Below are positions 1 through 6,010 of a DNA stretch of 14,901 bases, in pieces (the first letter of the stretch is position 1; the number at the start of each line of letters is the position of its first letter). The position numbers were made by a program, and so were the translations under genes. Under the pieces are notes generated by a model, which saw only the letters and a list, made by a program, of their open reading frames with translations, made no database searches and had not been told where the DNA came from. The stretch is from DATHTK01 sp035463295 (GTDB lineage: Bacteria > Actinomycetota > Rubrobacteria > Rubrobacterales > Rubrobacteraceae). Where the stretch lies: NCBI GenBank assembly GCA_035463295.1, contig DATHTK010000091.1, positions 1-14,901 of the forward strand. The letters are read 5' to 3'.

Positions 1-988
1 CGATGATGAGCAGCGGTCTGCGCCCCGCACGGTCGATGATCCGGACAGCGAGGATCGTGAACCCGACGTTCACCACGCCCACACCGAGGGCGGTGGCCGC
101 GATGGCTCCCCCTTCGGAGAAGCCAACGCCCTGCAGGATCGTGGGCGCGTAATAGATCACGGTGTTGATGCCGGTTATCTGCTGGAAGATAGCTAGCCCA
201 ATGCCAATTATCAGGGCAGGCCTCACGTAGGGAGAGAGAAGCTCCACGTAGCCTACTCGCTCCCCCTCCTGCTCCTCCTCCGCGCGCTTTATCTCCTCCA
301 TCTCCCGAAACTCCAGATCTATTTCCTCCTGGCTTCGGGTGTGGCTAAGCACGTCTCGAGCTTTCTCAGGCTGACCCTTATTGAAGAGCCAGCGCGGGCT
401 CTCCGGCAACCTGAACATGCCAATCCCCAGAATGAAAGCCGGTATCAACGCCACACCGAACATCCAGCGCCAGCCCTCGATGGGCGTGAAGATGACGCCC
501 ACTATGTAAGAAACGAGGATGCCGATAGTAATCATGAGCTGGTTTAGCGAGACCAGTGCCCCCCGGCGGGCCGCCGGGGCTATCTCGGCGATGTACAGTG
601 GCACGATCATCGACGCTAGTCCCACCCCCACACCGAGCAGGAAGCGACCGATAACTATGAAGGCAACGCTCGGCGCGAAGGCCACGGCCAGCGCCCCCAG
701 TCCGAAGATGACGGCGGCAAGGAGTACGGCGGGCCTGCGGCCGTAGCGGTCGGAGAGCGGACCGCCCGAGAGCGCCCCGACCACCGCGCCGACCAACAAG
801 GTGCTGACGATGATACCCTCCATGAAAGGTGAGAGCGGCGCAAAGTCTTGTCTTATGAACAGCAAAGCACCAGAGATCACACCCGTGTCGTAGCCGAAGA
901 GCAACCCCCCCGTGGCCGCGATCAAAGCCGCGGTATTCACGAACCTTCGCCGGCTACTCGCTCCTACGTCAGCACCGCCTGCAGACAT
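1..988 (-). CDS. MFS sugar porter, 3' end outside window (partial)
   Basis: Inner-membrane sugar transporter of the major facilitator superfamily, sugar-porter group. The 329 visible codons from ATG 986-988 read without interruption to the left edge. Family marks seen: GGLLFGYDTGVISGAL in TM1 (residues 27-42), DRYGRRP in the loop after TM2 (80-86), PESPRWL after TM6 (195-201), a charged Glu-rich cytoplasmic loop (about 221-245), QQITGIN in TM7 (269-275) and DRAGRRP (319-325). Family members are usually about 450-480 residues, so roughly 70 percent is present. The start is supported by a GGAAGAAG ribosome site just upstream. Proton symport is the usual family mechanism; the sugar cannot be told from the sequence (xylose, arabinose, galactose, glucose and inositol porters share these motifs). 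A promoter candidate lies at 1112-1140 and a dead IclR-type regulator beyond it. The family call is very secure. Confidence 0.95.
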   Translation of the reverse strand, partial: MSAGGADVGASSRRRFVNTAALIAATGGLLFGYDTGVISGALLFIRQDFAPLSPFMEGIIVSTLLVGAVVGALSGGPLSDRYGRRPAVLLAAVIFGLGALAVAFAPSVAFIVIGRFLLGVGVGLASMIVPLYIAEIAPAARRGALVSLNQLMITIGILVSYIVGVIFTPIEGWRWMFGVALIPAFILGIGMFRLPESPRWLFNKGQPEKARDVLSHTRSQEEIDLEFREMEEIKRAEEEQEGERVGYVELLSPYVRPALIIGIGLAIFQQITGINTVIYYAPTILQGVGFSEGGAIAATALGVGVVNVGFTILAVRIIDRAGRRPLLII

Positions 989-1111
989 ACTTCTTCCTTT
1001 TCCCTAGTTCAGGTTCCAGTACAGCATCAGTCATATTCGCTGCACTTATCGATCGTGGGCCTCAGCTTCTCCCTTCCGCTGCGTGCACAGTGTGGACGTC
1101 CTAATCGAGGA

Positions 1112-1140
1112 ATTATGGATCACATCTTACATATTGTCTA
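1112..1140 (-). promoter_or_regulatory. Housekeeping-type promoter for the sugar porter
   Basis: On the minus strand TAGACA (1140-1135) and CATAAT (1117-1112) are separated by exactly 17 bp, each one mismatch from the primary sigma consensus. Transcription would start near 1105, leaving a leader of about 117 nt before the porter ATG at 988. The leader includes the palindrome GGACGTCC, a possible operator. Seen: the boxes and spacing. Inferred: that they drive the porter gene. Confidence 0.6.
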
Positions 1141-1202
1141 CGCGCTTCGATCTACCGCTACCTTGCCGATTACTCACCATGATTGATGAGCCGCTTGTAC
1201 AC

Positions 1203-1569
1203 TGCTTGTGGCGCACTGCGCCGCGATCGGGAAGGCGCTGCTCGCCGGTCTCACCGACGAGCAGATCGAGCGGCTGTTGCCTGAACGTCTGCCTGCAGAG
1301 ACGCCCAACACCATCACCGGCCGTACCGATCTGCTAGCCGACTTCGAACGGGTGAGGACCAGAGGGGTGGCCTACGACCGCGAGGAGTTCACGATCGGCA
1401 TCTCCTGGCGCGGAAATCTACGACGCTGGCGACGTCCTCGCGGCGCTCATGTATCCCCACGCCTACGGCACGGTTCGCCAGTCAGGAGGCACGCCTGATC
1501 AAGCTTCTACTGAAGACCTGCGCCGAGGTGAGCGCTACACTCGGCGCGGACAGGAGCGCTAACCGCTGA
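1203..1569 (+). pseudogene. Remnant of an IclR-family regulator (effector-domain fragment, frameshifted)
   Basis: Only the C-terminal effector-binding half of an IclR-type transcription factor survives. From about 1203 the reading LVAHCAAIGKALLAGLTDEQ, then a PNTITGRTDLLADFERVRTRG stretch and YDREEFTIGIS, follows the usual family order. The frame is then lost near 1400. A second frame gives AEIYDAGDVLAAL (about 1411-1450), and a third gives TPTARFASQEARLIKLLLK and a closing helix ending at the TGA 1567-1569. At least two frameshifts are therefore needed, and no helix-turn-helix is encoded upstream. GTG 1208 is probably not a true start. IclR proteins often sit beside catabolic and transporter genes they control, so this was perhaps once the regulator of the neighbouring sugar porter (inference). 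The family call is good; inactivity is very likely. Confidence 0.75.
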
Positions 1570-1744
1570 GCTAGCGTCCTAACTTTCGCATTGTATGTTC
1601 GCGCCGGAACACCACGAGGTTACAGCACACGGAGCTCCCATCATCACCCAACCCGGCCGCTTTCTGTAACGATTTAGAAACAGTTTGACAACACCCCGGA
1701 AAAGCGCGGTGAAACCCGTTGCCCTCCGCACAAGAGGTGCTAGA

Positions 1745-1776
1745 TTGACCCTTGGTACATGCCGTGAGCATATAGT
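1745..1776 (+). promoter_or_regulatory. Weak promoter candidate for the FUSC-type gene
   Basis: TTGACC (1745-1750) resembles a -35 box and TATAGT (1771-1776) a -10 box, but the 20-bp spacing is longer than usual. A second TTGACA at 1685-1690 has no convincing -10. It lies 30-60 bp ahead of the gene starting at 1806, where a promoter is expected. Nothing else is recognisable between 1570 and 1792. Confidence 0.25.
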
Positions 1777-1805
1777 TCAAGCGAGCCGGTTCGGAGGGAG
1801 GTGTG

Positions 1806-2954
1806 ATGGCTATCTCAGGTGTTATAGCGGTTGCGAGGCAGCTAGGTCTTACGGCGGTTAGCGACAAGGTTCGCCCCTACATGCAGCGAGTGTTCGGGCG
1901 GCTGCGTGCCGGGAGCTGGCCGGTCGTGCAGACGGCCGTTGCGGCGACGCTGGCCTGGTCGGCGGCGGTCGTAGTGTTGGGGCACGATCGTCCCTTCGTG
2001 GCGGCGATAGCGGCGGTGATCTCGGTCGGCGCGGTGGCCGGGCAGACGCTGCGGCGCGCGGCGGAGTGGATCTTCGGGGTCGCCGTGGGGCTCACGGTCG
2101 CGGACCTCATCATGATGGCCATTGGGACCGGGCCGATCCAGACCGGGGTCATGGTGGGCTTGGCGATGTTCGCCGCGCTCTTGATCCGGGGCGGAATCAT
2201 GTTCTGGACCGAAGCGGGTGTCTCTGCCATTCTCGTGGCCGGCCTCGATCCCACGACCTCAGGAGTGTCTCCGGACAGGTTCCTGGAGGCGCTAGTGGGC
2301 GGCGGCGTGGCCCTGGCCGTGAGCGCGGCCCTCCCGAGCAATCCCAACACCCGCGCCAGGCAGGCGGCGCGGCCCGTCCTCGAAGACCTCGCCACCGCCC
2401 TCAGGGACTCGGCCGCCGCCCTGATCGGCGGGGACCTCGAATTGGCAGAACGGGGGCTCTCCGAGGCGCGGCGCATAGACGGTTCGTTGGCGCAACTGCG
2501 AGAGGAGCTCGACGGCGGGTACCAGATCGCACGCTACTCTCCGTCGCGCAGGCGCCATCTTGGGCACCTGGGCTATTACGCCGCCGCGGCAGACCAGCTC
2601 GACCTCGCGGTGCGAAACACGCGCGTATTGGCCCGCGCCGCCGTTACGATGGTGCGCGAGAAAGGGTCTGCCCCGGGTCAACTCCCCGAAGCGATCCTCG
2701 GGCTCGCCCTCGCTGTTGAGGCCCTCGCCGGGTTCCTGGAGCAGCCGGATCACCCGCTCGACGACGTCCGACGCTTCGCGCTCGAGGCCGCGGGGGAAGC
2801 GACGTCCGTGCTCGCCGGGGGCAACGACCTGGAGACCAGTGTGCTCGTCGCCCAGATCCGGTCTACGGCAGTCGACCTGCTGCAGGCCACCGGCATGGAC
2901 TCTTCCGAAGCCCTCGAAGCGCTCCGCGCAGCGTCGAACCCTGACCGGGTGTAG
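1806..2954 (+). CDS. FUSC / aromatic acid exporter-type membrane protein
   Basis: A 382-residue integral membrane protein. The N-terminal half has about six hydrophobic segments (roughly 43-58, 63-80, 88-108, 113-127, 134-147, 161-176), including TLRRAAEWIFGVAVGLTVAD (81-100), the R-x(n)-G-x(3)-G type pattern typical of the fusaric-acid-resistance/ArAE fold. The C-terminal half (about 185-382) is a soluble, helix-rich region full of Ala, Leu, Glu and Arg, also typical of the group. Known members export aromatic acids or similar weak organic acids; no substrate can be assigned here. ATG 1806 is preferred over the in-frame GTG 1803 because GGAGGGAGGT (1793-1802) is then well spaced. It stands alone on this strand: the IclR remnant lies upstream and decayed DNA downstream, so it is probably monocistronic. 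Confidence 0.8.
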   Translation: MAISGVIAVARQLGLTAVSDKVRPYMQRVFGRLRAGSWPVVQTAVAATLAWSAAVVVLGHDRPFVAAIAAVISVGAVAGQTLRRAAEWIFGVAVGLTVADLIMMAIGTGPIQTGVMVGLAMFAALLIRGGIMFWTEAGVSAILVAGLDPTTSGVSPDRFLEALVGGGVALAVSAALPSNPNTRARQAARPVLEDLATALRDSAAALIGGDLELAERGLSEARRIDGSLAQLREELDGGYQIARYSPSRRRHLGHLGYYAAAADQLDLAVRNTRVLARAAVTMVREKGSAPGQLPEAILGLALAVEALAGFLEQPDHPLDDVRRFALEAAGEATSVLAGGNDLETSVLVAQIRSTAVDLLQATGMDSSEALEALRAASNPDRV

Positions 2955-2957
2955 CAT

Positions 2958-3060
2958 TCATGGGTCGCCGCCTCTGATCTCGAGGATGTCTTTCCGGCGA
3001 TCACGCATCAACCGGGCGGCTTCGACAAACGGCGCTCTTGAGACTGGTCGAAATACTGAA
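2958..3060 (-). pseudogene. Scrap of an ISL3-type transposase C-terminal region
   Basis: On the minus strand a short open stretch reads SRAPFVEAARLMRDRRKDIL (about 3044-2973). It matches, from memory, the PFV-x-x-AR-x-(I/M)R-x-(H/R)R-x-x-IL segment that precedes the last catalytic part of ISL3 (IS204/IS1001/IS1165) transposases. The following LSN-x-(K/R)-x-E-x-x-N segment is absent and the frame stops at once, so this would be a relic. No terminal inverted repeats were found. The match is short; an unrelated coincidence remains possible. Confidence 0.3.
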
Positions 3061-3253
3061 CGCACCAACATCCGGAACCCTGAGTCCTTATGCATGAACC
3101 CTCGTCTTTCGAAGACTAACGCCTTCGATAAGACACGCTTGTGGCCAGAGGCCATCCTGCTACGCAGCGCTTCGCGAGGCACCTCCCCGCGCGACCTCCA
3201 CCGGACCGTGCCGGCCCGAGCGCTTACACCTAGCGGGAAAGAGGTTTATCCAA

Positions 3254-3343
3254 GCGGTTTCCGGAACGTCCGCGAACCGCCGCGAATCCTTCAAGCCGCC
3301 CTCGCTATGGCGGAGGTCAGGGGTTCAAGTCCCCTCGGGTCCA
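3254..3343 (+). other. tRNA-like 3' half with preceding hairpins (degenerate tRNA or att-site relic)
   Basis: The 3' part is an excellent T arm: AGGGG (3319-3323), loop TTCAAGT (3324-3330), CCCCT (3331-3335). It is followed by CGGGTCC plus discriminator A (3336-3343), as at the 3' end of a tRNA, but with CTC instead of CCA. Before it is a 5-bp hairpin CCGCC/GGCGG with an 8-nt loop (3296-3313), the size of a class II variable arm. Ahead of that is a long hairpin, GCGGTT/AACCGC outside and CGGA/TCCG inside (3254-3280). No 5' acceptor strand GGACCCG and no anticodon loop with T33 exist in place, so it is not an intact tRNA. tRNA 3' ends are common integration sites, so a leftover attachment site is one reading; chance structure is another. 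Confidence 0.4.
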
Positions 3344-3534
3344 CTCGATGGTCCGCTAGACGAGCGGTTTATTGGTCTTCCCGCTACGAGTGCGCTTGAT
3401 CTGAGGATGGCGCGCTCTTGGTCAGGGGACAAATGACCTAGAGCGTCGCGCGCACGCGAGCCGTAAAGTGCTCTTGCACAACCTTCGGGTACGGGGTCTC
3501 TAGTGTGAGCTCTAGGGCCCGGGCACAGTACTTC

Positions 3535-3586
3535 TGGACCGGGGTTCCCGGCAATCATCTCGCTCTTCGAGCCGGACCCCGGTCCA
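3535..3586. repeat. Strong inverted repeat / stem-loop
   Basis: TGGACCGGGGT (3535-3545) and ACCCCGGTCCA (3576-3586) are perfect 11-bp complements. After a 2-nt bulge, CCGGC (3548-3552) pairs with GCCGG (3571-3575), giving a 16-bp stem with an 18-nt loop. No T-run follows on either strand. It lies in non-coding DNA; nearby 3420-3438 carries a smaller GGTCA/TGACC repeat. Apart from these and the tRNA-like element, I see no gene between 3061 and 3740. Its function is unknown. Confidence 0.55.
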
Positions 3587-3740
3587 ACACCCCGGGCGTC
3601 TCCCACTCTCTCGAGCAGCTGGTCCGGGCTAGGGCTATATCCTTTTCTGTGGGAACTCTCATCTCATTCACACGGAGATCTCACAGGCCCGGGGCAGGTT
3701 CACCCGACTCTTCGAAGTTCTGCTGGCGGAGCCGTTAGCT

Positions 3741-3941
3741 CTAGAACGCCGGGATCGCCGACCTCGCGTTTCTCTCGGGGCCTTCAGCCGCGAGGAGCTG
3801 GTCCGAGAGCGTGAGCTGCTCGCCACACTCACACCCGAACGAAGTGCTCTCGGATCTCCATACCGAGAGCGGACCGCCAAGCACCGTCCTTTCCCCGCAC
3901 ACCTCGCACAGCAACACGACGTTCCTCGAAGAAGATTTCAT
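3741..3941 (-). CDS. Small CxxC...CxC zinc-ribbon-like protein
   Basis: A 66-residue protein. Cys12-x-x-Cys15 (LCEVCGERTVLGGP) and Cys37-x-Cys39 (SFGCECGEQLTL) form two cysteine knuckles 21 residues apart, which strongly suggests one bound zinc. GPLSVWRSE sits between them and a short charged tail follows. ATG 3941 is chosen over longer readings because AGGAGG lies 6 nt upstream (minus strand) and the Cys motif then starts near the N-terminus, as in similar mini-proteins. No catalytic motif is visible; nucleic-acid or protein binding is the usual role of such ribbons, but that is a guess. It stands alone, with no gene close on either side. The gene call is good; the function is unknown. Confidence 0.72.
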   Translation of the reverse strand: MKSSSRNVVLLCEVCGERTVLGGPLSVWRSESTSFGCECGEQLTLSDQLLAAEGPERNARSAIPAF

Positions 3942-4266
3942 ACGCCCCCTCCTATCTCTGGCACCGCTTAACTTCGCACACCTACGCACCCTGCACAAGG
4001 TGAACTAGCTTCGACCTAGCAGGTGCTGTGCTTTACGCTTGGACGCTTCGACCGATTGTTGAGGTTCAACCTTATATGGCCACCGATAAGGCCGGTACCC
4101 GGGCACCGTTCCTCTGTCTCTTCGCTGAGAGTACCGGGATGGGAAGTGGTGTTCTACGCCTGTACCTCATCCGGAAGGTGCGGATGACACGAGCACGCCG
4201 GCCCTTTCGAGAACAGCCTTTCGACCGCTCTTCGAGGTCCGGCGTCAGAGGCTAGAGGACTGACCA
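3942..4266. other. Gene-free stretch with small hairpins
   Basis: I found no convincing reading frame here. It does hold a perfect 7-bp hairpin, TCATCCG/CGGATGA with a 7-nt loop (4167-4187), plus weaker ones: GTTGA/TCAAC near 4058-4070 and CGGT/ACCG around 4091-4110. A CTGAGAG near 4126 recalls the TPP riboswitch, but the other conserved parts are missing. The upstream part probably contains the promoter of the zinc-ribbon gene, though I cannot place it. Confidence 0.4.
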
Positions 4267-4291
4267 GGGCGCGGTCCGAAGAACCGCGCCC
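4267..4291 (-). terminator. GC-rich hairpin with UUCG loop, likely terminator
   Basis: Perfect 9-bp complement, GGGCGCGGT (4267-4275) and ACCGCGCCC (4283-4291). On the minus strand the loop reads TCTTCGG, allowing a very stable C(UUCG)G cap. It begins 16 nt after the stop of the 34-residue ORF at 4308. There is no T-run, but intrinsic terminators without one occur in GC-rich actinobacteria. Confidence 0.5.
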
Positions 4292-4307
4292 CGGTTCGAT
4301 GAGGAGG

Positions 4308-4412
4308 CTAACTCAAGCCATAGTAGTAGATCTCGTCGAGCAGCTCGCTCAACTCGCTTTGCGCCTCCAGCCCGCTGACAAATCCCACAGGAACAGACAG
4401 AAGCATATCCAT
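4308..4412 (-). CDS. Unrecognised 34-residue small protein
   Basis: ATG 4412 to TAG 4308. The peptide starts MDMLLSVPVGFVSGLEAQ and ends SELSELLDEIYYYGLS: a hydrophobic N-terminal third, then an acidic, Leu-rich amphipathic helix and three tyrosines. The case for a real gene is the ribosome site AAAGGG 7 nt before ATG on the minus strand, a GC-rich choice at many third positions, a stop followed after 16 nt by the UUCG-capped hairpin, and another small frame ending only 27 nt upstream. I do not recognise the family. It could be a small membrane-surface or regulatory peptide, a peptide precursor, or the last scrap of a larger decayed gene. It has no cysteines and no clear full transmembrane segment. 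Confidence 0.45.
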   Translation of the reverse strand: MDMLLSVPVGFVSGLEAQSELSELLDEIYYYGLS

Positions 4413-4439
4413 CTCTTCACCCTTTCCCTTCGGTCCTGT

Positions 4440-4595
4440 CTAGCAAGACCCCGCCTTCTCGATGATGTTTCCCAATTGCCGCCGGATAGAAACCGGGGTG
4501 CTCCTGTGCATCAACCCGTAGAGGCAAACGAAGAGTGCCCAATCTCCGAACGGCAGACCCAGGGCGTCCCTCCTGACCAAGGCGGCATCACGCAC
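4440..4595 (-). CDS. Possible 51-residue small protein, perhaps frameshifted
   Basis: Open frame from GTG 4595 to TAG 4440. It includes RRDALGLPFGDWALFVCLYG (residues 8-27) and MHRSTPVSIRRQLGNIIEKA (29-48), which looks like a hydrophobic segment followed by a basic helix. About three quarters of the codons end in G or C. The GTG has a poor ribosome site, whereas an excellent one (AAAGGAG, 7-nt spacer) precedes ATG 4618 in a different frame; that frame gives only 35 residues and stops at 4511. One indel between 4618 and 4595 would join the good start to this coding-like frame. The stop lies 27 nt before the start of the 4412-4308 ORF, suggesting one short operon. I do not recognise it; a decayed gene is the main alternative. 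Confidence 0.35.
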   Translation of the reverse strand: MRDAALVRRDALGLPFGDWALFVCLYGLMHRSTPVSIRRQLGNIIEKAGSC

Positions 4596-4677
4596 CCTTC
4601 ACGAGCGACCGCCAGCATCGCTTCGCTCCTTTCCAGCCCGACAACCTCGCAACCGCCAAAAGGAGTAAGATAAGGTC

Positions 4678-4704
4678 ATGGAAGAGAATGATAATCTGAG
4701 ATGA
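4678..4704 (+). CDS. Possible 8-codon leader peptide overlapping the next start
   Basis: ATG 4678 reads MEENDNLR and stops at TGA 4702-4704, which overlaps the ATG at 4701 (ATGA). AAAAGGAG (4658-4665) lies 12 nt upstream and AAGG (4672-4675) closer. The arrangement could couple translation to the next ORF, which itself lacks a clear ribosome site. Alternatively it is the true N-terminus of that gene, cut off by a small frameshift. Confidence 0.3.
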   Translation: MEENDNLR

Positions 4705-4883
4705 ATATTCGGCAGGCTAACGGGGTCGGCCGGGTGCATGCAGCCAAGCCCCAGATGAAGGAGACGTACTGCGGGAGGCCGGTGAACGAGGAGGAGTGGG
4801 TCACCACCTCCAGAGAGGCCAACTGCACCGCCTGCGCTCGAGCGGGGGCGCCCAGGCCGGAGGAACCGGGGAGAGGTCGCTAG
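4701..4883 (+). CDS. Small Cys/His zinc-binding-type protein (60 aa)
   Basis: A 60-residue protein with His13 (GRVHAAKP), Cys24 (KETYCGRPV), a W-x-T-T segment, then Cys42-x-x-Cys45 (ANCTACARA) and a Pro/Arg-rich tail. The H...C...C-x-x-C order, with CGR at the second ligand and T-C-x-x-C at the end, recalls small zinc-binding proteins common in actinobacteria and their phages; no specific function is known to me. The start is uncertain: ATG 4701 has no good Shine-Dalgarno site but overlaps the stop of an 8-codon frame that has one. It is divergent from the mini-ORF unit starting at 4618, with both ribosome sites packed in the 60 bp between. The next gene downstream is on the other strand, over 500 bp away. 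Confidence 0.6.
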   Translation: MNIRQANGVGRVHAAKPQMKETYCGRPVNEEEWVTTSREANCTACARAGAPRPEEPGRGR

Positions 4884-5322
4884 CCCAGAGCGGGGTCCAA
4901 TCGGCTGCATTCGTTGTCGAGGAGAGATCGCTCTAGTCCCTGCCCCTGTCACCAAGGCCCCGAATCGCCTTCGCGAAGCCGACCGCGTGTGACGCCCAAA
5001 CGTTCGAGTCGCGTAGGGGTTCTCAATACACTACTGGCCCGCGACACGAGTACCAGGGCGCCGGAGGACAGCGATCGAGTCGGCAGACGCGGAGCGTGGT
5101 TCGCTGGGGAGCGTCGGCGGCGCGCTCTTGGTCGTCTCCGCCGTGCTGACAACTCACTTCTCATCTCCGGGCCGGCTCGCTACCTCGCCGACCAATAGCC
5201 GCCCAGTCCGACCGCCTCGGTAGTCCCTCCTCGCGATCGCCTGGAGAAGCGGAGGCTCGGCTACGAACTCGCCCCGGTCGTCGTCAGGAGATAGCGACGG
5301 ATAAGAAACGCACCCAACTGAA
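4884..5322. other. Gene-poor spacer
   Basis: I see no supportable gene. One plus-strand frame without a start codon reads LGSVGGALLVVSAVLTTHF (5104-5160), like a membrane helix, and is probably the relic of a lost gene or chance. The remaining frames are Arg- and Ser-rich, as expected of non-coding GC-rich DNA. Confidence 0.4.
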
Positions 5323-5344
5323 AGCGGGTCCACAGGTCCCCGCT
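5323..5344 (-). terminator. Hairpin downstream of the PAP2-like gene
   Basis: AGCGGG (5323-5328) and CCCGCT (5339-5344) pair around a 10-nt loop. On the minus strand the stem is followed by TTTCAGTT, a weak T-rich tail, about 46 nt after the stop of the PAP2-like gene. It is a plausible but weak terminator. Confidence 0.35.
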
Positions 5345-5390
5345 ACACATGGTATTCGGCGAGCGTGTCCTCGCATGCTACCCTGCTCCC

Positions 5391-6005
5391 TCATCCCGGT
5401 GACGCGATGATGGCGAAGGAGATCCAGGTCCCAACGGCGCCCACGAGCGCGCCGAGCGCCAGCTCGAGCGCCGTGTGGCGCCCGAGGACGGTCCTCGCCC
5501 ACCACACGAGCGGCACCAGGAGCACCGCCGGCAGGCCCCAAGCCCCGAACACGTAGAGTAGGCACACCGCCGCGCCGGAGACGCCGGCGGCGTGGAGCGA
5601 GAGGTTCATCAGGGGCGTGAGCAGGGCGAAAAGCGCGGTGGCCAGCGTGTAAGAGAGCATGACGGCCCGCAGCTCGGCGGGCGCATCGAGGAGCGTCGCG
5701 AGCATGAAGGCCCCGGCGTGCAGCAGCGCGACCACGCGCAGCGGCCTCACCCTCTCCGCCTGGGAGATGGATCTCGGGTCCTGCACCTTCCCCGAACGCG
5801 TCAGGTAGACGAGGTATAGCAGCGAGAGACCGCTCGTGAGAGAGAGGCACAGGAACCCCCACAGCAGACCGCGTCCCCCGGCGGCTGCCGCGCCGACGGC
5901 CGGAAACAGCGGCACGGCGAGCAACGGTAGTCGGGTAGCGGCAGAGACCGCCTGTGCGAGCTTTTCGCGAGGAGGACCCAAAGCCCGCGGATTGTACAAT
6001 GCCAC
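5391..6005 (-). CDS. PAP2-superfamily-like integral membrane protein
   Basis: A membrane protein of up to 204 residues with about five or six hydrophobic segments (roughly 26-42, 47-68, 90-106, 115-133, 139-168, 181-201). PAP2 phosphatase motifs appear in modified form: VRP (86-88) for motif 1, SLHAAG (136-141) with the Ser-x-His of PSGH for motif 2, and R171-x5-H177-x3-E181 (RTVLGRHTALE) for motif 3, where Glu replaces the usual Asp. The family removes phosphate from lipid phosphates such as phosphatidate or undecaprenyl diphosphate. With a degenerate motif 2 and the Glu change, activity is unsure. GTG 6005 gives the longest frame but has no ribosome site and would lie upstream of the likely transcript; TTG 5981 (LGPPREKLAQAV) is a better start if the palindromic -10 at 5991-6000 is used. 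It is divergent from the Nif3-like gene. Confidence 0.6.
   Translation of the reverse strand: MALYNPRALGPPREKLAQAVSAATRLPLLAVPLFPAVGAAAAGGRGLLWGFLCLSLTSGLSLLYLVYLTRSGKVQDPRSISQAERVRPLRVVALLHAGAFMLATLLDAPAELRAVMLSYTLATALFALLTPLMNLSLHAAGVSGAAVCLLYVFGAWGLPAVLLVPLVWWARTVLGRHTALELALGALVGAVGTWISFAIIASPG
5991..6000. promoter_or_regulatory. Palindromic bidirectional -10 box
   Basis: ATTGTACAAT is a perfect 10-bp palindrome, so TACAAT (one mismatch from TATAAT) is read on both strands between two divergent genes. On the plus strand a start near 6007 would put the Nif3-like ATG (6011) almost at the mRNA 5' end. On the minus strand a start near 5985 would do the same for TTG 5981. No good -35 box is visible either way. 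A dimeric-regulator site is an alternative. Confidence 0.4.
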
Positions 6006-6010
6006 CGGTT

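Noticed and set aside
2292..2957. Minus-strand frame of 221 codons opposite the FUSC-type gene
   Set aside because: It is antisense to a clear membrane protein, Arg/Gly-rich and without recognisable motifs.
3010..3030. GGCTTCGAC resembling the 5' end of tmRNA
   Set aside because: No tag reading frame or pseudoknots, and the distance and pairing to the tRNA-like 3' half do not fit tmRNA.
4120..4140. CTGAGAG motif suggesting a TPP riboswitch
   Set aside because: The second conserved half (CCTGATCTGG-type) and the surrounding helices are absent, and no thiamine gene follows.
4299..4673. Plus-strand frame of 124 codons
   Set aside because: Low-complexity content with no motifs. The opposite strand has better start signals, stops and a terminator, so I favour the minus-strand mini-ORFs.
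5092..5160. Plus-strand segment reading like a membrane helix (GGALLVVSAVLTTHF)
   Set aside because: No start codon in frame after the last stop and no ribosome site; kept only as a possible relic.
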